Below, piece by piece: positions 9,560-18,104 of a stretch of DNA of 64,000 bases. The position numbers were made by a program, and so were the translations under genes. Every line of letters begins with the position of its first letter. Position 1 is the stretch's first letter. The notes under the pieces are model-generated. The model did no database searches. It was not told the DNA's origin and was given only the letters and a program-made list of their open reading frames with translations. The DNA comes from Desulfobulbaceae bacterium (GTDB lineage: Bacteria; Desulfobacterota; Desulfobulbia; Desulfobulbales; Desulfobulbaceae), in assembly GCA_015484845.1 (NCBI GenBank), contig WFUT01000020.1:1-64000 (forward strand), written 5' to 3'.

Positions 9560-11179
9560 ATGCCCGCTGACGGCACGGGACCGGTCGATCCCGTCCGGCT
9601 GCAGCCCTGGCTCGACAGGATAGCGGCCATGACCAGGGCCGTGCGCCTGCGTGACCTGGACATGCAGCTCGGTCGCAGGCCGGCGTGGGATACCGGCGCG
9701 CCGCTCACCCGGGCCGACCTGGCGGCGATCCGGCAACTTGACCGGAGCAGGGCTGGCGACCGGCTCTACTTCCAGGCCGTTGACCATTTCCTGCGCGTGC
9801 GGGTGGAACCGCTGCAGGCCATGCTCACCTCCTGGATGAAGGGGGCCAGGGCCCAGGTGAACGGCGAGGAGATCCCCTTCAACCAGGTCATCACCTGGTG
9901 CCAGGACACCGCCGACCACCAGGCCCGGCGCCTGCTCACCCGCGAGGTGCGCACCCTGTGCCGCTTCCTGGCCCCGCTCAGCCATGCCACCTGGCAGGGA
10001 CTGCTCGCCCTGGTGGAGGAGGAGCTGGGCTATGCCGGCTATCTCGAGTTCTGCGAACAGAAACGGGGCGTGCGCCTTGAAGAGGCCGCCGCCCTGGCCA
10101 CCGCCTTCCTCGAAGCGGGACGGGAACAACATCTCAGGCGGGTTGACGCCCTGCTCCGGGAGGTGACCGGCATCGAGCTCGGCCAGGCCTCCCGGTTCGA
10201 CGCCATCTACCTGCTGGGGTTGCGCTACCTGGACCGCTGTTTCCCCCGGTCCCTGCGCGTTGACGACATCCTCGCCTTTTTTGAGAAGGCCGGCTTTGAC
10301 CGAATCCGCAGCCCGGCCCTCACCATCCACCACCAGGGCCGGCCGGGCCGCCAGTCCTACTGCATGCCGGTGGCCGTCCCCGGCGAGATCCACATCGTCC
10401 TGGGCCCGCTGCAGGGCTGGCTGGATCTCGAGGCCCTCTGCCACGAGCTGGGTCATGCCCTCTCCTTCCTCTACACCGACAAGGGGCTCTCACCTCTGCA
10501 GACCGACTTCTTTCCCTCCAGCGGCCTGTCGGAGGCATTTGCCTTCCTGTTCCAGAAGATGGCCATGTCCGGGGAATTCCTCGAGGAGATCATCGGCCTT
10601 GACAGCGACGATGCCGCCGCCGTTGCCACGGTCCACCAGGTCAAGTGGGTGACGCTTGCCCGGAGGTACGCGGCCAAGATGGTCATCGAGTTCGAAAACT
10701 TCCGCCAACGCAGGCTCCGCAACGGGGAACCATTCTATGCCCGCACCATGCAGCGGGAGACCGGGTTCCACTATGATCCCGAGACCTATCTCTTTGACCT
10801 GATGCCGGACTTCTACACCCTGGATTACTTCCAGGGCTTCCTGGCCGCCGCCATCCTGGACGACCGGCTGCGGGATGCGGCCGGCAGCCGCTGGTACCGG
10901 CAGCCCGCGGCCGTGGCCCTGCTCATCTCCTGGTGGCGGCAGGGAAACCGCAGGGACCTGGTATCGTTTCTCAACAGGGAACTGGATCGTCCCCTGGACA
11001 TGGCCCCCTTTCTGGACATGGCCAGGCAGGCGCAGTGGACAGGGACGCTGCCGGCCGATGCTGCAGGACCGGCGAAGGGTGGTAAAAGAGATAAAAAAAG
11101 GGAGGCCGCCCCAAGGGCTGCCTCCCTGTCACCTGCTGCGGGGGATACGCGCAGGCACAAGCCATCAGGGGGCAGGTAA
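9560..11179 (+). CDS. M3-like zinc metallopeptidase (oligoendopeptidase-type gluzincin)
   Basis: This protein of about 539 aa is mostly helical. The zinc motif CHELGHALSF lies near residues 293-302, and a third-ligand Glu lies in SSGLSEAFAF about 30 residues later, as in M3 peptidases such as thimet oligopeptidase and PepF. It probably degrades peptides in the cytoplasm, as no signal peptide is seen. The start is uncertain. ATG at 9560 begins the recognisable protein but has a poor ribosome site. A good site, GAGGAGG at 9470-9476, serves an out-of-frame ATG at 9478 whose 30-codon reading frame ends at 9570, overlapping this start, so translational coupling is possible. The last 30 codons are Lys/Arg-rich because they run through the terminator of the opposing gene. 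Confidence 0.8.
   Translation: MPADGTGPVDPVRLQPWLDRIAAMTRAVRLRDLDMQLGRRPAWDTGAPLTRADLAAIRQLDRSRAGDRLYFQAVDHFLRVRVEPLQAMLTSWMKGARAQVNGEEIPFNQVITWCQDTADHQARRLLTREVRTLCRFLAPLSHATWQGLLALVEEELGYAGYLEFCEQKRGVRLEEAAALATAFLEAGREQHLRRVDALLREVTGIELGQASRFDAIYLLGLRYLDRCFPRSLRVDDILAFFEKAGFDRIRSPALTIHHQGRPGRQSYCMPVAVPGEIHIVLGPLQGWLDLEALCHELGHALSFLYTDKGLSPLQTDFFPSSGLSEAFAFLFQKMAMSGEFLEEIIGLDSDDAAAVATVHQVKWVTLARRYAAKMVIEFENFRQRRLRNGEPFYARTMQRETGFHYDPETYLFDLMPDFYTLDYFQGFLAAAILDDRLRDAAGSRWYRQPAAVALLISWWRQGNRRDLVSFLNRELDRPLDMAPFLDMARQAQWTGTLPADAAGPAKGGKRDKKREAAPRAASLSPAAGDTRRHKPSGGR
11093..11126 (-). terminator. Intrinsic terminator of the YkgJ gene, embedded in the peptidase 3' end
   Basis: Read on the minus strand, a long GC stem is followed by seven T residues (the A-tract at 11093-11099). 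The arms are 11100-11106 with 11120-11126, plus an inner GCCC/GGGC stem. It lies 85 bp beyond the stop of the minus-strand gene at 11211 and inside the coding end of the convergent plus-strand peptidase. Confidence 0.85.
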
Positions 11180-11210
11180 CCACCGGTTACGGCCCCGCCG
11201 ACGCGTTGGG

Positions 11211-12170
11211 TTACCTGCTGTCGGCCTTCTTGGCCTCGCGCTCCTTTTTCCGCCGTTCGTACTCGGCCTTGAGTTCCTGGTACTCCTTTTCGGCCTCCTG
11301 CAGGACCTTGTCCTGGCGCTCCTTGATCTCCCTGACCTTGGCCTCGATCTTCTCGGGCCTGATCTTCATGCCCTCGGCGCCGAACAGGGTGTTGGCCAGG
11401 TACTTGAAGGAAAAGAGCATCAGCTCCACGTCGTCCTCCCTGATCTTGGCCAGGGTCTCGTCGTCGACAACATAGGTGTCGAGAAAAGAGCTCTCAAAGA
11501 CAAAATTACGGAAAGAGTCCAGGTCGGTGGATGCCATGAAGAACATGCGCTTGGCCGCCTCGCTGAGTGAGGCCTGGTAGCCGAAGGACTTGCGGCGCAT
11601 GACCAGGCGCAGCCATTCCTTGTTCATCTCGTCGCGGACATCGACCCCCTGGTCGGCCCGCCACTCGCCGATGGTCCACTCCTTTGGCTCCTCGAACCCC
11701 TTGCAGTGCGGTTCCTTGACGATAAAGAAAAACTTCTCTTCCGCAGCGTCGTCGGTTCCGCCCTCGTGGAAATCGGCCATGCCCACGGGGTAATAGCGGC
11801 AGGCCGAAGGACGATCACTGTAGACCGTACAGCCATCGGGCGTGACAAAGGGGCAGGCCTTCTTGTCCCCGGTGAGCTTGATCTGGACGCCGGGCATGTC
11901 AGTCTTTTCCAGGTAGGTCGGCTGGGTATACCTGGTGATGAACTCGTGCGCCGGAATCCCCAGCCGCTTGCGCAGGATCAGGATGTCATAGGGTGTAAGG
12001 ATAATCTTGATGTTATGGCAGCAGGCCGTGAAACAGCTGACCCCCGGATGGCACTCGAACTTGAGCCGGGAATCGAGGCTCAGCTTCTCCGGCAGGATAT
12101 GGGACGGGTTCTTGTCTGTACTCTTGAAGGCCTCCTCTTTGTCAAGGGGCTGTTCCTTGTTCTGGCTCAT
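11211..12170 (-). CDS. YkgJ-family cysteine-cluster protein
   Basis: This 319-aa protein has the YkgJ/UPF0153 metal-binding signature: C-x5-C-x3-CC in CHPGVSCFTACC near residues 41-52, then ACPFVTPDGC and SACRYYPVG. The family is annotated as zinc- or iron-chelating, possibly carrying an Fe-S cluster; the reaction is unknown. The C-terminal third is helical and very rich in Lys and Glu (REIKERQDKVLQEAEKEYQE), suggesting a coiled coil. No signal peptide is seen. It is a single-gene unit with its own terminator at 11093-11126. Confidence 0.85.
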   Translation of the reverse strand: MSQNKEQPLDKEEAFKSTDKNPSHILPEKLSLDSRLKFECHPGVSCFTACCHNIKIILTPYDILILRKRLGIPAHEFITRYTQPTYLEKTDMPGVQIKLTGDKKACPFVTPDGCTVYSDRPSACRYYPVGMADFHEGGTDDAAEEKFFFIVKEPHCKGFEEPKEWTIGEWRADQGVDVRDEMNKEWLRLVMRRKSFGYQASLSEAAKRMFFMASTDLDSFRNFVFESSFLDTYVVDDETLAKIREDDVELMLFSFKYLANTLFGAEGMKIRPEKIEAKVREIKERQDKVLQEAEKEYQELKAEYERRKKEREAKKADSR

Positions 12171-12511
12171 TGCGGGCTAATCCTCTTCAGGGTTTGATAT
12201 ACGATATCCTGGACCCGGCCCGGCCCAGGCCGGCGGGCTTGCTGATCTCACATTGGACAAGGCATGGTATTCTACCATCTCCCCCTCTTCTGTCAAACCG
12301 AAATGGTGGCAGGGACGATGTTTTTCAACCGCCTGCCCGCACGGCCTCTTTTTTCGCTGCCGCAAGACCCTGCTTCCTTGCCATTTGCCCAAAAAGAATT
12401 TATAAAGAAAGAAAGAGAAACCGGGAATGGTTCCGGCGGCCCGCCGGCCGACAGCAAGGGACTTCCCGCATACCGCATCAGCTGCTCATGAAAGCAAGAC
12501 AACCACTCTCC
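12171..12511. other. Intergenic region with a possible degenerate copy of the dispersed repeat
   Basis: No gene is supported. An imperfect inverted repeat brackets about 12304-12391: AAATGGTGGCAGGG on the left, and CCCTGC plus CCATTT on the right. Inside it is a T6 run followed by CGCTGCCGCAAG. The architecture resembles the four clear copies of the dispersed repeat, but identity is weak and I do not count it as a member. Confidence 0.25.
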
Positions 12512-12709
12512 ATGAAAAATATCTTCCTGACCCCCATCGACCTGAGCAAGGTCGAAACCCTCATCTATCACCTCCCGGATGGTCCGTCCTTTTCCGTGGA
12601 GATGGAAGGAATCGAGGGGCTTCTTGACCTGGAAATGGAGATGGGCGACATCTGCGACACCTCGGACATCGACGGTGTCATCCATTTCTTTCCCAAGGGC
12701 AACGCCTGA
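12512..12709 (+). CDS. Small acidic hypothetical protein
   Basis: This 65-aa frame starts MKNIFLTPIDLSKVETLIYH. It is strongly acidic in its second half (alternating Glu, Asp and hydrophobic residues) and ends in IHFFPKGNA. I do not recognise a family. An in-frame ATG 24 bp upstream (12488) would add MKARQPLS. Neither start has a clear ribosome site. It lies between a divergent YkgJ gene and a PHP phosphatase on the same strand. The residue pattern looks like a real small folded protein rather than a shadow frame, but support is moderate. Confidence 0.5.
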   Translation: MKNIFLTPIDLSKVETLIYHLPDGPSFSVEMEGIEGLLDLEMEMGDICDTSDIDGVIHFFPKGNA

Positions 12710-12829
12710 TCCTGCCTGACAGGCTCCCTGCCCGCTCCCTGACCAGTCGTCCCGCCCGTGCCGGGACGGATCAGTACACTTCTTTTCCCTGGCCCTTCTG
12801 TTCAGCGGGGCCGGACCCTGGCCACCTCC

Positions 12830-13618
12830 ATGCTGAAGATCATCGACACCGGCAGTGACGGCCATATCCACACCCGTCTCTGCAACCACGCCGTCGGTAC
12901 CATGGAGGAGTATGTCCTGGCCGCCATGGACCGTGGCCTGCACTCCATGACCTTCCTGGAACACCTGGAGGTGGGCATCCACTCCAGCCCCAGGACCTGG
13001 CTCAGCAGGACCGACTTCGAGGAATACTTTCGCGAAGGCAACCGCCTCAGGGCCAGGTACGCCGACCGCATCACCATCAAGCTGGGCGTGGAGGCGGGCT
13101 ACAACCCGCACGAGACCGGGAACCTGCGTGCCGCCCTCCGGCAGTATCCATGGGACAGGGTCGGCCTTTCCTACCATTTCTACCTGGTGGGGGAGCGCCA
13201 CTGCAACCTGGTCAGTCGACGCCGGGAAAACCTGGACCTGCTGGCCGCGGAAGGCATCGACCGGGTGGTCACGGCCTACCTGGACGGCCTGCTGGCAGGT
13301 CTCGAGGTGGTGCAGCCCGACGTTGTCTGCCACCTGGACGCGGTCCTGCGCCACCACCCGGACATCCGCCTCGGCAAAGATCACCTGCGCCAGGTCGACA
13401 CCCTGCTGGCAGCCATGGCCGAGCGGGGCGTCGCTCTCGAGATCAACACCTCGGGCTACTCCATCCGCAACTGTCCCTTTCCCGAACCAGGCATCCTGGG
13501 CAGGGCAATGGCGCTGCACATCCCGCTCGTCGCCGGGTCCGACGCCCACCGGCCCGAGGACGTGGGCCGTTTTTTCCAGCGGCTGCCCGACTACGTGACA
13601 GACGCTGCTGCCGCCTGA
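12830..13618 (+). CDS. PHP-domain phosphoesterase, histidinol-phosphatase-like
   Basis: This protein of about 262 aa has the PHP metal-site motifs in order: DGHIHTRLCNHAVGT (H-x-H near residue 12), FLEHLEV, GVEAGYNP (the Glu ligand), LSYHFYL, VVCHLDAVLR and AGSDAHRPEDVG. These bind a trinuclear metal centre in the polymerase-and-histidinol-phosphatase family. HisJ-type histidinol-phosphate phosphatase is the closest named function, and a histidine biosynthesis gene (hisHF) is elsewhere in the window. Other PHP phosphoesterase roles remain possible. The start at 12830 gives MLKIIDTGSDGHIH, and an in-frame ATG at 12758 is less likely. It is free-standing. Confidence 0.82.
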   Translation: MLKIIDTGSDGHIHTRLCNHAVGTMEEYVLAAMDRGLHSMTFLEHLEVGIHSSPRTWLSRTDFEEYFREGNRLRARYADRITIKLGVEAGYNPHETGNLRAALRQYPWDRVGLSYHFYLVGERHCNLVSRRRENLDLLAAEGIDRVVTAYLDGLLAGLEVVQPDVVCHLDAVLRHHPDIRLGKDHLRQVDTLLAAMAERGVALEINTSGYSIRNCPFPEPGILGRAMALHIPLVAGSDAHRPEDVGRFFQRLPDYVTDAAAA

Positions 13619-13956
13619 TCGCCGCTGACCCGTTGTACGTCATCCCGGGCTCCCCGTCCCTGCCCGGCCACCCGCCTGGCTGACAAATCCCTGACTCCCG
13701 GGAATCCTTCCCGGCCCAGGCCTTCCCGCCCTGCTGCCCACCACTGGCACCCACAACGCCACGATGCAGAAAAAAGACGAAAATACGGAACAATAAAAAA
13801 ACAAGCGGTCCAGGACCACGGCAAGCCAGGTTTTTTTCCCACCTGCGACCCTGTGTAAGAATTCTGTAAGGCTCTGTTGGTATACTTGCATACACTGGGG
13901 AGACAAGAGCCGGGCCACGGCCGAAAGAGCCAGTGCCGCCAGGGGAGGAAAACAGG
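13619..13956. other. Intergenic region, AT-rich in the middle
   Basis: This 338-bp gap holds no supported gene. It contains an A7 run at about 13795 and a T7 run at about 13831 flanking GGTCCAGGACC, which could act as a weak bidirectional terminator. TGTAAG is repeated at 13854-13859 and 13865-13870. A possible -10 box, TATACT, lies at 13881-13886, about 70 bp before the next gene, without a good -35 partner. Confidence 0.3.
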
Positions 13957-14418
13957 ATGAAGAACGTGCACGCGGAAAAAGAGGAATGGATATCTGTTTC
14001 CGAGAGGATACTCCACGAACAGCCGGAAAGGCTGCAGGAACTGCTTCTTGACATCTCGAGAAGACATCCCGAGATGAGCTTTTACGCCGCCGACCTTGCC
14101 CGCCTGCGCATGGCCGGCAGGGAACGTGAAAAAGAGCTGGAGGAACTCTGGCAGGCACGGTCCGAGGACCGCATCGACGCCATTGTCAACAACCATTTCC
14201 CGGCAGGGGACCCGCTCTGCCGGGCCCTGTCCTTCCTGGCCGGCCTGGTCAGGACCAGGCTGACCGGCCGGGAAAGGGGGCAGGCCGGCAGAGACCTCTG
14301 CCACCGGGGAGAGGACTCTCCCCGCCTGTCGCGGTCTTGTCCGGAAGGAACTACCGCCTTCGGGCTCAGGGCACCGGGAGGTACTTCTCCATCACCCCCT
14401 TCAGGGAGGCCGCATTGA
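13957..14418 (+). CDS. Hypothetical helical protein, 3' end overlapping the opposing gene
   Basis: This 153-aa frame has a good ribosome site, AGGGGAGG at 13941-13948. The first 105 residues are charged and helical (EKEEWISVSERILHEQPERL, LARLRMAGREREKELEELW) and look like a genuine cytoplasmic protein; I do not recognise the family. From about residue 110 the sequence turns Pro/Ser/Arg/Gly-rich. Its last 53 bp are antisense to the 3' end of the convergent HEAT/response-regulator gene, so the original stop codon may have been lost. Function unknown. Confidence 0.55.
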   Translation: MKNVHAEKEEWISVSERILHEQPERLQELLLDISRRHPEMSFYAADLARLRMAGREREKELEELWQARSEDRIDAIVNNHFPAGDPLCRALSFLAGLVRTRLTGRERGQAGRDLCHRGEDSPRLSRSCPEGTTAFGLRAPGGTSPSPPSGRPH

Positions 14419-15997
14419 AGGGCTTGATCAGGATATCGTCGACCCCTGCCGCCTGGGCTGCCTCGTGGTCCTGGCTGTCGCTCTGGGTGGTGACCATGAT
14501 GACCGGCAGCTCTCCGGCCGGATAGATCTTCCGGATTCCCTCGGTCAGCTGGATACCGGATATCTCGGGCATGTTGAGGTCGGTCAGGACCAGGGCCGGC
14601 TTTTCTTCTTCCAGCCACTTCAACGCCCCGGCCGGGAACTCGAACAGGACCGGCTCAAAACCGAGCTCGTGCAGGGTCGCCTTGTAGATATTCAGGATCA
14701 TTCGCGAGTCGTCGACAGCGCAGATCTTTGCCCGCGCTCCGCCGGAATCGATGGTCCCGCCGGCCACCAGGGCGGCGAACTCCTCGAAACCGTTCTTCTT
14801 CAGCAGCCCGGCGTAATGGTCACGGATGTCCTGGTGGGCATGGGGCAGGTAGACCAGGGCCATTTCCCGGAAATAGTCCTCGCCGGCCAGGCTGAGGAAG
14901 ATATTGTCCACCTGGGCATTGACGATGATCTTGACGATGTGACGGGCCTCGTCGTTCCGGGCCTTGATCATGTTCTTGATGCCGGCGGCAAGTATCTCGT
15001 TGAAGTTACGATCAATGGCCCGTGCGGCAGCAATACAGACATGGTCTTCCGGGTCAGTGAGGCCCGCGGCCAGGGTATAGGCCCCCTTGCGCAGGGGCAG
15101 CATGGCCAGGGCCTCGTAGGCAGCGAACCGGACATTGGCGTTGCGCGGCTCGGAGTTGAGCAGCTTCCTGATCGGCATGATGGCGGACTCGTCACCGATC
15201 TCGCCGAGCACGTTGAGGGTGTGGATGAGGAGGTCGTCGTCCGCCTCCTTCAGGTTCTCGATCAGCACCGGCACGCACTTGCTGCCGATCCTGATCAATT
15301 CGTCCTTGGCATAGATGCGCATGTGCGCATGGTGGGAGCGCAGGGTATCGTTGAGTTTCTCCAGGGAGACCTGGTCCTGGACATCGGCAAAGATCCCCAG
15401 GATCAGCAGGTCCAGCTCGTTGTCGGTTCCCATCCGTTCCGCCAGCCGGTGCATGGCGGTCTGGGTGCCCACCTGGCCCAGGGCATGGATGGCGGCGATG
15501 ATCAGCTCCCGGTCCGCTGAATAGAGGTAGTCGGTCAGGGTATTGATCGACTGCGGGTCGCCGATCAGGCCGAGGGTCTCGATGATCAGCTTGATGGTGG
15601 GGCTGTCATCGGTCTGGCCCAGGAGGTCGATGAGGGCCAGGGTGGCGTCCTCGAGCCGCAGTTCACCCGCGGTCTGGATCATGATGGTCTTGTCGGTGAT
15701 CTCCGGGTCGCGCAGGCTGCGGATCAGGAGCTCGGGATAGGCGATCAGGTGCGAGATGAGGGTCTCCCGGATCACCGGCAGGCTTTCCGCCAGGTCCGGG
15801 TACTCGGTGAGGAGGTAGTTGAACAGGGGAATGGTGAAGTCGGCCTCACCCCGGGACAATTCATAGAGAAGCCGGTTCTGGGTCTTCTTGTCCACGCTGC
15901 CGAGATGATCAAGGACCAGCCGGGCCTTGATCCGGTCGCCGGTCTGGATATTGGCCCTGATCTCCTCAACCATATGTTCGGTATTGACGTCTGCCAT
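14366..15997 (-). CDS. HEAT-repeat protein with C-terminal response-regulator receiver domain
   Basis: This 543-aa protein carries about 400 residues of HEAT-like helical repeats (TIKLIIETLGLIGDPQSINT, LLIHTLNVLGEIGDESA) followed by a CheY-like receiver domain from about residue 424. Receiver landmarks are VDDSRMILN, phosphoacceptor Asp in LVLTDLNMPEISG, VTTQSD and ILIKPF. It has no DNA-binding or enzymatic output domain, so signalling probably works by protein-protein contacts through the HEAT scaffold. No cognate kinase is adjacent; the histidine kinase at 33.3 kb is far away. A receiver at the C-terminus is the reverse of the usual order. Confidence 0.88.
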   Translation of the reverse strand: MADVNTEHMVEEIRANIQTGDRIKARLVLDHLGSVDKKTQNRLLYELSRGEADFTIPLFNYLLTEYPDLAESLPVIRETLISHLIAYPELLIRSLRDPEITDKTIMIQTAGELRLEDATLALIDLLGQTDDSPTIKLIIETLGLIGDPQSINTLTDYLYSADRELIIAAIHALGQVGTQTAMHRLAERMGTDNELDLLILGIFADVQDQVSLEKLNDTLRSHHAHMRIYAKDELIRIGSKCVPVLIENLKEADDDLLIHTLNVLGEIGDESAIMPIRKLLNSEPRNANVRFAAYEALAMLPLRKGAYTLAAGLTDPEDHVCIAAARAIDRNFNEILAAGIKNMIKARNDEARHIVKIIVNAQVDNIFLSLAGEDYFREMALVYLPHAHQDIRDHYAGLLKKNGFEEFAALVAGGTIDSGGARAKICAVDDSRMILNIYKATLHELGFEPVLFEFPAGALKWLEEEKPALVLTDLNMPEISGIQLTEGIRKIYPAGELPVIMVTTQSDSQDHEAAQAAGVDDILIKPFNAASLKGVMEKYLPVP

Positions 15998-16083
15998 GCT
16001 TTTTCTCTCCCAGCCTTCAGCCGGCCGGGCACACCGGTGCCCGGCGTTTCCAGATCCGGACCGGCCCCAGGCAGGGCTCGCCC

Positions 16084-16112
16084 GCGGCAGAAAGGATTTT
16101 GCCTTCTGCCGC
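16084..16112. terminator. Hairpin without T-tract, 3' of the CoA-disulfide reductase gene
   Basis: GCGGCAGAA at 16084-16092 pairs perfectly with TTCTGCCGC at 16104-16112, and flanking bases extend the stem. It lies 23 bp past the stop of the minus-strand gene at 16135. With no T run it may be a non-canonical terminator or a 3' stabiliser. Confidence 0.45.
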
Positions 16113-16134
16113 AGGCGATTGCAGCCAGGACGTC

Positions 16135-17862
16135 TTACCCGGGCAGCCAGTCCACGCCGATTCGGCGGATCACGTTGAACCCACCGCTTAATACCATGGT
16201 ATTCTTTTTGCCGATATGGTCAAGGAATACCTGCACTTCGTAGGAACGGGTACCGGCATCGCAGAGGATAATCATGGTCTTGTCGTCCGGGATCTCCCGG
16301 TACCGGTCACGTACCTCGTTGTAGGGGATGGCCAGCCACCTGTCCTCGCCGAACTTGTCGACAAAGGGTCCGGTCTCCAGGGGATGGCGAATGTCCAGGG
16401 CCATCCAGCCGGGCTCGGCGTCAAAATCCTCCATCCAGGCCAGGAACCGGTCCATCTCCATCTTGCGCAACCGGCCGGCACAGAGGTTGTCGGCCACGTA
16501 GGCCGCGGCGTTGATGGAGTCGATGGCAGCGGAAAAGGGCGGCGCGTAGGCCATCTCGGCGACCATGAAGTCCTCGATGGTGGCGCCCTTGGCGATCATG
16601 ACCGCGGCCGCGTCGATGCGGGCGGAGATGGAATCGTTCATGACCCCGAAGCCCTGCAACCCCAGGACCCTGCGCGTCCTGCGGTCAAAGACCAGCAGGT
16701 AGACGACAATGGCCTCGCCGGGAAAGAAGTGGGCCCGGTCCGAGGGGGCGGTCAGGGCATAGTCGGCGTCAAAGCCCTCGGCAACAGCGGTCTCGTAGCT
16801 GATGCCGGTGGCGGCGATGCAGCGCTCAAAGGCCTTCATGATGAACGAGCCCACCACGCCGTCAAAGGTGGTGGGAATGCCGGCCATGTTGTCGGCCACG
16901 ATCCGGCCCTCCCGGTTGGCCAGGGAGCCCAGCGGCGCATAGGTCTCCTTGCCGGTCACCAGGTTGACCGTGGCGATGCAGTCGCCGGCCGCGTAGATAT
17001 CCGGGTCCGAGGTCTGCAGCCGCCGGTTGACCACGATGCCGCCCCAGGGCGCCACCAGCAGGCCGGCATCGCGGGCCAGGTCACTGCGGGGCCGCACGCC
17101 GGCGGCCATGATGACCAGGTCCGCCTCCAGGGTCCGCTGCGGCGTCTTGACCGCCACCACCCGGCCCTGGTCGTCGCCCACGATCTCCGAGGCCCCTTCG
17201 CCGGTATAGACGGCCACGTCCTTTTCCTGCAGGTGGTTCTTGAGCATGGCCGCCATCTGCCAGTCGACGATGCGCGGCAGGAGCTGGGGCATGAACTCCA
17301 CCAGCGCGGTCTCCACGCCCCAGAGATCGGTCAGGGCCTCGGCCATCTCGATACCGATGGCGCCGCCGCCGATGACCACGGCCTTGCCCACCTGGCCCCG
17401 GGCGATGCGTTTCTTGATTTCAATGGCCTTGTGCAGGTTGGCGATGGTGAACACGCCGTCCAGGTCGGTGCCGGGAATGGGCAGGACAAAGGGACTGGCG
17501 CCGGTGGCCAGCATCAACCGGTCCCAGGGCAGGTCCTTCTTCTCGCCGCTCTCCAGGTCCTCCACCTGCACGGTCCGGGCCTTGCGGTCGATGGCCAGGG
17601 CACGGGTGCCGGTCAGGACGCGAACGCCCTTGGCCTTTTCAAAGAACTTCGCGTCCCGCACCATGTGAAAGCTGGTGGAGCGCAGCTCGGCCTCGTCGGA
17701 GACATCGCCGCAGACATAGTAGGGGATGCCGCAGCCGCCATAGGAGATCAGGGTGTCCTGGTCGACCACGGTGACGTCCCAGTCCGGCCGCAGCCGTTTC
17801 AGGTGGCAGGCGGCCTTGGGCCCCGCGGCCACACCACCGATAATCACGATCTTCTTGCTCAT
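16135..17862 (-). CDS. CoA-disulfide reductase-like FAD oxidoreductase with C-terminal rhodanese domain
   Basis: This 575-aa protein is a two-part enzyme. Residues 1-450 are a pyridine-nucleotide disulfide oxidoreductase: FAD site VIIGGVAAGPKA, redox Cys in SYGGCGIPYYV near residue 43, NAD(P)H site VVIGGGAIGIEMAE, second FAD motif IYAAGDC. The last 100 residues are a rhodanese fold with active-site Cys in LCDAGTRS. Known relatives (CoADR-Rhd, NADH-dependent persulfide or polysulfide reductases) reduce CoA-persulfide or polysulfide, which suits a sulfur-metabolising anaerobe. ATG at 17862 is chosen because GGAGG lies 6 nt upstream; an adjacent GTG at 17865 is the alternative. A dispersed repeat copy sits just upstream. 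Confidence 0.92.
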   Translation of the reverse strand: MSKKIVIIGGVAAGPKAACHLKRLRPDWDVTVVDQDTLISYGGCGIPYYVCGDVSDEAELRSTSFHMVRDAKFFEKAKGVRVLTGTRALAIDRKARTVQVEDLESGEKKDLPWDRLMLATGASPFVLPIPGTDLDGVFTIANLHKAIEIKKRIARGQVGKAVVIGGGAIGIEMAEALTDLWGVETALVEFMPQLLPRIVDWQMAAMLKNHLQEKDVAVYTGEGASEIVGDDQGRVVAVKTPQRTLEADLVIMAAGVRPRSDLARDAGLLVAPWGGIVVNRRLQTSDPDIYAAGDCIATVNLVTGKETYAPLGSLANREGRIVADNMAGIPTTFDGVVGSFIMKAFERCIAATGISYETAVAEGFDADYALTAPSDRAHFFPGEAIVVYLLVFDRRTRRVLGLQGFGVMNDSISARIDAAAVMIAKGATIEDFMVAEMAYAPPFSAAIDSINAAAYVADNLCAGRLRKMEMDRFLAWMEDFDAEPGWMALDIRHPLETGPFVDKFGEDRWLAIPYNEVRDRYREIPDDKTMIILCDAGTRSYEVQVFLDHIGKKNTMVLSGGFNVIRRIGVDWLPG

Positions 17863-17903
17863 CACAATCCTCCATGAAAAGTTGGTCCCTCAATCCCGCG
17901 ATT

Positions 17904-18035
17904 GACCATCCCGGGGGACGGGAAAATGAAGGCAAAATCCCCTTGCGCGGCCAGTGCGCCGAAAAAACCGGACACGTTCACATAAGCCGCTGCTACGGCA
18001 AGGGAGATCCATTCTCCATCCTCGAAGGGCAGGAT
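17904..18035 (-). repeat. Dispersed intergenic repeat, copy D
   Basis: Read on the minus strand it begins ATCCTGCCCTTCGA (18035 downward), carries the core GTCCGGTTTTTTCGGCGCAC and ends TTCATTTTCCCGTCC. It shares this order of blocks with copies A, B and C. The arms CTCCCTTGC and GCAAGGGGA pair, whereas other copies have AT-rich arms here, so changes are compensatory. It lies between the DUF190 stop and the CoA-disulfide reductase start. The remaining bases of this gap hold nothing I can name. Confidence 0.75.
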
Positions 18036-18104
18036 GCGGGTGGTAATAATTGACAGTCTGCGACCCGGCCCCGGCCGGTGACGGCGGCGCCGGGCCGTGA
18101 ACCG

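Noticed and set aside
12304-12391. A fifth copy of the dispersed repeat
   Set aside because: It has inverted ends and a T-rich core but too few matching blocks; kept only as a possible degenerate remnant.
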